NCBI RefSeq assembly: GCF_002843305.1
Contig: NZ_PGSG01000090.1
Coordinates: forward strand, 118,298-182,297
Direction: 5' to 3'
DNA: 64,000 nt
From: Streptomyces barkulensis
Lineage (GTDB): Bacteria > Actinomycetota > Actinomycetes > Streptomycetales > Streptomycetaceae
Positions 59,997 through 64,000 of the stretch are shown here, in pieces; position 1 is the stretch's first letter, and each line of letters begins with the position of its first letter. The notes below the pieces were generated by a model that made no database searches, was not told where the DNA came from, and was given only the letters and a program-made list of their open reading frames with translations. The position numbers and the translations under genes were made by a program.

Positions 59997-60959
59997 ATGA
60001 CGGACACAGGGGGACCGGACAGTGGTCGGGGCGGCATGCCCGCCGCGGCGTCGGACAGCCTGCGCGGTCTGGCGCTGGGCGACGGTTTCGGGCAGCGGTG
60101 GTTCTTCCGCGAGCCGCCCGAGGCGGCCGCGATGATCCGTGCCCGCCGGATCCCGGACGAGGCGCCATGGCACTGGACCGACGACACCGCCATGGCGCTG
60201 TGCGTGGTGCGGGTGCTGCTGCGGGCGCGGGCGGTCGACCCGGAGGCGCTGGCGCGCGAGTTCGCCGCGGCGTACGCGGCCGATCCGGGACGGGGCTACG
60301 GCTACGGCATGCACGAACTGCTGCCGCGGCTCGCACTCGACCCGGGCGGCTGGGAGAGCGGGGCGCAGGCGCTCTTCGGCGGCGGAGGCAGCCTCGGCAA
60401 CGGCGCCGCCATGCGGGCCGCCCCACTGGGCGCCTGGTTCGCGGGGGACCCGGAGCGCGCCGCCGCCGAGGCCGCCGCCTCGGCGGCCGTCACCCATGCC
60501 CACCCCGAGGGCATCGCCGGGGCCGTGGCGGTCGCGGTGGCCGCCTCCCTGGCCGCCGGCGGACGCGGCCGCGAGCCGCACAACCCCGGCGACCTGCTCG
60601 GCGAGACGGCCGGGGCCACTCCCGGGGGACCGGTGCGCGACGGGCTGCTGGCGGCCGCCGCCCTGCCGGCCGGCACCCCGGCCCACCGCGCCTCGGACAT
60701 CCTGGGCAACGGGGCGCGCGTCAGGGCCGCGGACACCGTGCCGTTCGCCCTGTGGAGCGCCGCCCACCACCTCGGCGATCTGGTGTCGGCACTGTGGAGC
60801 ACGGCCGAAGGGCTGGGGGACGTGGACACCACCTGCGCGATCACCGGCGGCGTCGTGGCCGCCCGTACGGGCCTGGAGGCCGTCCCCGCCGCCTGGCGCG
60901 AACTGTGCGAACCCCTCCCGGACTGGGTGGACGCGCCGGGGAACGGCGAGACGCCCTGA
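59997..60959 (+). CDS. ADP-ribosylglycohydrolase family protein
   Basis: 320 aa. DraG-like fold: RGLALGDGFG, HWTDDTAMAL (metal Asp pair), GNGAAMRAAPLG and the second metal site GDVDTTCAITGGVVAA. Removes ADP-ribose from protein or nucleotide. ATG 59997 is seven bases after CAGCAT; ATG 59988 is alternative. Convergent with ktrA. Confidence 0.9.
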   Translation: MTDTGGPDSGRGGMPAAASDSLRGLALGDGFGQRWFFREPPEAAAMIRARRIPDEAPWHWTDDTAMALCVVRVLLRARAVDPEALAREFAAAYAADPGRGYGYGMHELLPRLALDPGGWESGAQALFGGGGSLGNGAAMRAAPLGAWFAGDPERAAAEAAASAAVTHAHPEGIAGAVAVAVAASLAAGGRGREPHNPGDLLGETAGATPGGPVRDGLLAAAALPAGTPAHRASDILGNGARVRAADTVPFALWSAAHHLGDLVSALWSTAEGLGDVDTTCAITGGVVAARTGLEAVPAAWRELCEPLPDWVDAPGNGETP

Positions 60960-60989
60960 GCGGGGCCTCACGGACGGGGCAGGGGCCGG

Positions 60990-61733
60990 TCACTGCAGTT
61001 CGCTGAAGCGCTCGGTCTGGCGGGTGTGGCCGGCCACGATGATGGTGTCGCCCTCCTCCACGACGGTGTCGGCGGTGGCGTAGGTGAAGCCCTCACCGGG
61101 ACGCTTGACGGCGACGACGGTGACGCCGTGGCGGGTGCGCACCCCGCTGTTGCCCAGCGTCAGGCCGATGATGTCCTCCGGAGGGCTGGTCTTGACCATG
61201 GCGAAGTCGTCCTCGAACTCGATGTAGTCCAGCATCCGGCCGCGCACCAGATGGGCGACGCGCTGGCCCATGTCGTGTTCGGGGTAGACGACGTGGTGGA
61301 CACCGAGCTGGGTGAGGATGCGGCCGTGGGGCTCGCTGATGGCCTTGGCCCACACGTTGGGGATGCCGAAGGAGACCAGCAGGGAGGCGGTCAGGATGCT
61401 GGCCTCCAGATCGGTGCCGATGCCGACCACGGCCCGCTCGAACTCGTGCACGCCGAGCTGCCGCAGGATCTCCTCCTTGGTGGAGTCGGCGCGTACCACG
61501 TGGGTGAGGGAGCCGGACAGGCTCTGTACCACTTCGGCCCGGTGGTCGATGCCCAGGACCTCGGTGTCCTCGTCGGCCAGCTCCATGGCCAGGGCGCTGC
61601 CGAAGCGGCCCAGGCCGATGACGACCACGGAGTCGCGGCGGGCCTCGCGGCGACGCGCCTCGCGGCGGCGGGGCCTGGCACCGCGCCCCTGGTCCGGTGC
61701 CGCCTTCTTGCTCGATGCGGGGTGCTTAGCCAA
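60990..61733 (-). CDS. ktrA: K+ uptake regulatory RCK protein KtrA/TrkA
   Basis: 247 aa. NAD/ATP-binding Rossmann GLGRFGSALAMELADEDTEV and a C-terminal RCK_C domain (VTVVAVKRPGEGF, VEEGDTIIVAGHT). A 30-residue basic N-terminus (PRRREARRREARR) is extra. TTG start 61733 overlaps the ktrB stop by eight bases, so coupled. Gates KtrB. Confidence 0.9.
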   Translation of the reverse strand: MAKHPASSKKAAPDQGRGARPRRREARRREARRDSVVVIGLGRFGSALAMELADEDTEVLGIDHRAEVVQSLSGSLTHVVRADSTKEEILRQLGVHEFERAVVGIGTDLEASILTASLLVSFGIPNVWAKAISEPHGRILTQLGVHHVVYPEHDMGQRVAHLVRGRMLDYIEFEDDFAMVKTSPPEDIIGLTLGNSGVRTRHGVTVVAVKRPGEGFTYATADTVVEEGDTIIVAGHTRQTERFSELQ

Positions 61734-63081
61734 TGACGGGTCGCTCCTCGGGCAGGTCGTACATGCGGACGCGGGGGCGCAGGGCGAGCGCGGAGGCCAC
61801 CGTGATCGGGCCCAGGCGGCCGATGAACATCAGCACCACCAGCAGGACCTGCTCGGTCGAGGGCAGGTCCGCGGTGATACCGGTGGACAGCCCCACGGTG
61901 GCGAAGGCGGAGGTGACCTCGAACAGGGACCGGTCGAGGTTGATGTCGGTGAAGACCATGAACACGATCGTGGAGGCGGCCACGGCGGCCACCGACAGAA
62001 GCACCACGGTGAGCGCCTGCCGCTGGACGTCGCCGTGCAGACGGCGGTTGAAGATGTTGACCGCGCCCTCGCCGCGGACTTCGGCGTATATAACGAAGAA
62101 CAGTACGGCGAAGGTCGTGATCTTGATACCGCCGGCCGTTCCCGCGCTGGATCCCCCGACGAACATCAGTACGTCCGTGACCAGCCAGCTGGCGGGATTC
62201 ATCTGCCCGACGTCGAGGCTGTTGAAGCCGGCGGTGCGCGGCATCGCGCCGCCCTGGAAGAAGCCGGCCAGCAGCTTCCCCGGCACGTCCAGCGGTCCGA
62301 GAGTTGCGGGGTTGGACCATTCCAAGGCCGTGATGAACACGGTGCCGCCCGCCAGGAAGATCCCGGTGCCCCACAGCACGATCTTGGTGTGCAGCGACCA
62401 GGCGCGCGGTCGGCGCAGGCGGCGGCGCAGCTCGAACAGCACGGGGAAGCCCAGTCCGCCGGCGATGACGGCGAAGGCGATGGGCAGGCAGATCCACGGA
62501 TCGGTGACGAAACCCATCAGACTGTCGGTGTAGAGGGCGAAACCGGCGTTGTTGAACGCGGAGACCGCGTGGAAGACGCCCAGCCACACCGCCCGCGGCC
62601 ACGGCTCGTCGTAGCCCAGGGCGAACCGCAGGGTCAGCGCCAGGGCGGTGACCGCCTCCAGCACCAGGCTGACCTTGACCACCCCGGCCACGACGGAGCG
62701 CACCTCGCCCAGCCCCAGAGTCTTGGTCTCCGCCGCGGCCGTGAGACGGGCGCGCAGCCCGAGGCGGCGGGAGACCAGCACCACCAGCAGGGACGCGAAG
62801 GTCATGATCCCGAAGCCGCCGACCTGGATCAGCGCGAGGATCACCGCCTCGCCGAAGCCGGTCCAGTAGACCGGGGTGTCCACCACCACCAGCCCGGTCA
62901 CGCAGACCGCCGAAGTGGCGGTGAACAGGGCCTCCAGCACGCTCGCGCCGCCGGGGCCTTCTCTGGCCACGGGCAGCATCAGCAGCACCGTCCCGACCAG
63001 GACGGCCGCGGCGAAGCCGGACACGACGACCTGGGCCGGATGCCGGAACCGCAGCCGGTGCCAACCCAGGCGGGCTACCAC
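61726..63081 (-). CDS. ktrB: K+ transporter KtrB (TrkH family)
   Basis: 451 aa. Four M1-P-M2 repeats with pore loops SAVCVTGL, FNNAGFAL, PRTAGFNS and TVGLSTGI, each with the selectivity Gly. GTG 63081 preceded by GGGAGC. Forms the channel-like pore with KtrA; important in osmotic adaptation. The divergent 110 bases upstream hold promoters for both directions. Confidence 0.93.
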   Translation of the reverse strand: MVARLGWHRLRFRHPAQVVVSGFAAAVLVGTVLLMLPVAREGPGGASVLEALFTATSAVCVTGLVVVDTPVYWTGFGEAVILALIQVGGFGIMTFASLLVVLVSRRLGLRARLTAAAETKTLGLGEVRSVVAGVVKVSLVLEAVTALALTLRFALGYDEPWPRAVWLGVFHAVSAFNNAGFALYTDSLMGFVTDPWICLPIAFAVIAGGLGFPVLFELRRRLRRPRAWSLHTKIVLWGTGIFLAGGTVFITALEWSNPATLGPLDVPGKLLAGFFQGGAMPRTAGFNSLDVGQMNPASWLVTDVLMFVGGSSAGTAGGIKITTFAVLFFVIYAEVRGEGAVNIFNRRLHGDVQRQALTVVLLSVAAVAASTIVFMVFTDINLDRSLFEVTSAFATVGLSTGITADLPSTEQVLLVVLMFIGRLGPITVASALALRPRVRMYDLPEERPVIG

Positions 63082-63192
63082 AGCGCTCCCGTTCCACCAC
63101 AGGAACGGCTCTCGCTCGTATGCACCAGAAGACGATAGCTACTCCGGCGCCGGGACTCGTGCCAGGGGCGCGGCTTGCCTACAGTGCTGCCC

Positions 63193-63306
63193 ATGACACC
63201 TGTCCTCCGGTCGGTGCCGGAGCTGCCCACGACAGTCACCGGGGGGCCGGTGCGCCTCCTCGCCCACCGGGTGCGCGCCGCCGGCCGCACCGGTGCTCGG
63301 ATGTGA
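63193..63306 (+). CDS. Possible leaderless small ORF (37 codons)
   Basis: ATG 63193 follows TACAGT (63180-63185) by seven bases, the spacing of leaderless genes in this window. Reads MTPVLRSVPELPTTVTGGPV and continues to TGA 63306, five bases before the next start. No family recognised; may be a true leader peptide or a truncated gene. Confidence 0.35.
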   Translation: MTPVLRSVPELPTTVTGGPVRLLAHRVRAAGRTGARM

Positions 63307-63310
63307 TCGG

Positions 63311-63481
63311 GTGAAGGGACCCCTCTTCGACAGCGGTGTCCGCAGGATCATCGCCGCCCTGGCCGTCGCCGCCGTTGTCCTGGTCACCGTGGGCTTCGTC
63401 CTGGAGATGGTCTGGCTCCTCGGCATCGGCGCGTGGTTCCTGATCACGGCGGGCCTGCTGGAGATGATCTACCGCCCCTGA
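63311..63481 (+). CDS. Small two-helix membrane protein
   Basis: 56 aa from GTG 63311: KGPLFDSGVRR then two transmembrane helices separated by a short loop, ending LLEMIYRP. Composition is typical of conserved small actinobacterial membrane proteins. It directly follows the leaderless small ORF, so translation may be coupled. Function unknown. Confidence 0.62.
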   Translation: MKGPLFDSGVRRIIAALAVAAVVLVTVGFVLEMVWLLGIGAWFLITAGLLEMIYRP

Positions 63482-63878
63482 GGCCGCACCCCTGCTCCGG
63501 CCGGCTGCCGGGGCCGGGGGGCGGGCGGAGCCCACTCCCGTGCCGGTGGACCCAGGTCCTGCGGGTGCGCTCGGCGCGCAGTCCGTGGTCGAGTTCGTCA
63601 TTGACGGAGACCTCAGCGTGCGCCGGGTACGGCACGTTGTCGGAGCGGGGTCCCTCAAGCGGTCGGCAGGAGGTGGTGGCTGCGGCCGGTCGAGCCTCGT
63701 CACGAGAACGGTACCCATGCCGACGGGGCTACGGAGTGGATCCTGCCCGGGCAACCGCTTCGGCAGGGACAGCGCCGGCGAACTCATCCGCTCCTGGGCG
63801 TCCTGCGACCAGTGGTGGTTGTCGCGCTGCCGGCTGTGGCGGAGGCGGACCCGCGTCCGTCTGAGCCCGGAGAAAGGG
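63482..63878. other. Region without a clear gene, possible degraded coding sequence
   Basis: On the minus strand short protein-like stretches appear in two frames (MGTVLVTRLDRPQPPPP and PAHAEVSVNDELDHGLRAE then RTRRTWVHRHGSG), interrupted by frame changes. No family recognised. GC-rich, no RNA gene seen. Confidence 0.3.
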
Positions 63879-63928
63879 CCGCGCCCGGCCCGCGGGTTCC
63901 GGGTGGGGAACTGGCGGGCCGGGCGCGG
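63879..63928 (-). terminator. Terminator of the gene entering from the right
   Basis: Perfect 15-bp stem CCGCGCCCGGCCCGC (63879-63893) and complement (63914-63928), about 55 bases after the stop codon at 63982-63984 (minus strand). Confidence 0.75.
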
Positions 63929-63981
63929 AAGGAAGGACCGGTGGGTCCTGGACGGGCCGGGGACGGGCCCCGGAACCCGGG

Positions 63982-64000
63982 TCAGGCCTTCTTGGTCTCC
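63982..64000 (-). CDS. C-terminal end of a gene continuing beyond the window
   Basis: Minus-strand frame reading ...ETKKA then TGA (63984-63982), followed by a strong terminator. Only five codons are visible, so no identity can be given. Confidence 0.5.

Overview
This window looks like core chromosome of a Streptomyces or very close relative. It is very GC-rich with GC-biased third codon positions, many GTG starts and many likely leaderless starts. It carries actinobacterial hallmark genes: two WhiB-like proteins, SigR/RsrA, a SigH-type sigma factor with its anti-sigma, DasR with dasABCD, mycoredoxin, UvrD2, PdtaS and KtrAB. As I remember it, the gene order follows the S. coelicolor block running from the AdnAB-like helicases through sigR and dasR to sigH. 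There are no insertion sequences, prophages, CRISPR arrays or rRNA genes. Two identical initiator tRNA genes are present.

Layout. 1-8.8 kb: an AdnA-like helicase-nuclease (5' truncated), nudC, mycoredoxin, uvrD2, and wblC with a long leader (promoter, two upstream ORFs, intrinsic attenuator). 9-12.5 kb: ABC1/UbiB kinase, an E1-like (ThiF/TOMM-type) protein and a YgjP-type metallopeptidase. 12.5-15.7 kb: a TerD-AIM24 fusion followed by two AIM24 genes. 15.7-24.8 kb: NUDIX, zincin, epimerase, moaE, PDZ/Lon-like protease, PPA1309-family and UPF0182 membrane protein. 24.9-27.1 kb: two tRNA-fMet copies flanking a Sel1/TPR gene. 27.1-34.8 kb: divergent catR/katA with an operator in the shared promoter, CBS protein, hisN, TetR, aroA-rsgA and an M50 peptidase. 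35-40 kb: SRAP protein, alpha/beta hydrolase, sigR-rsrA with its autoregulated promoter, a TPR protein and def. 40-45.4 kb: secreted M15 peptidase, nrdAB behind a cobalamin riboswitch, and a GNAT.

45.5-51.5 kb: the chitobiose/GlcNAc system, with dasR divergent from dasABC and the GH3 gene dasD and two DasR-type sites between. 52-57.3 kb: PdtaS kinase, wblE, a diacylglycerol-kinase-family protein, a small membrane protein, and the sigH operon. 57.6-64 kb: a PLP desulfhydrase, DUF2267 protein, ADP-ribosylglycohydrolase, ktrB-ktrA, small ORFs and the last codons of a gene entering from the right.

How it fits together: the window is dense in stress and regulatory functions. These cover thiol redox (SigR/RsrA, mycoredoxin), peroxide (CatR/KatA), antibiotic-induced ribosome stress (WblC leader), osmotic stress and K+ (SigH, KtrAB), DNA repair (AdnA-like, UvrD2, SRAP, B12-controlled NrdAB) and nutrient sensing (DasR). 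The least understood parts are the TerD-AIM24 locus, the orphan E1-like/kinase/peptidase trio beside wblC, the Sel1 gene between duplicated initiator tRNAs, and the second tiny upstream ORF in the wblC leader.
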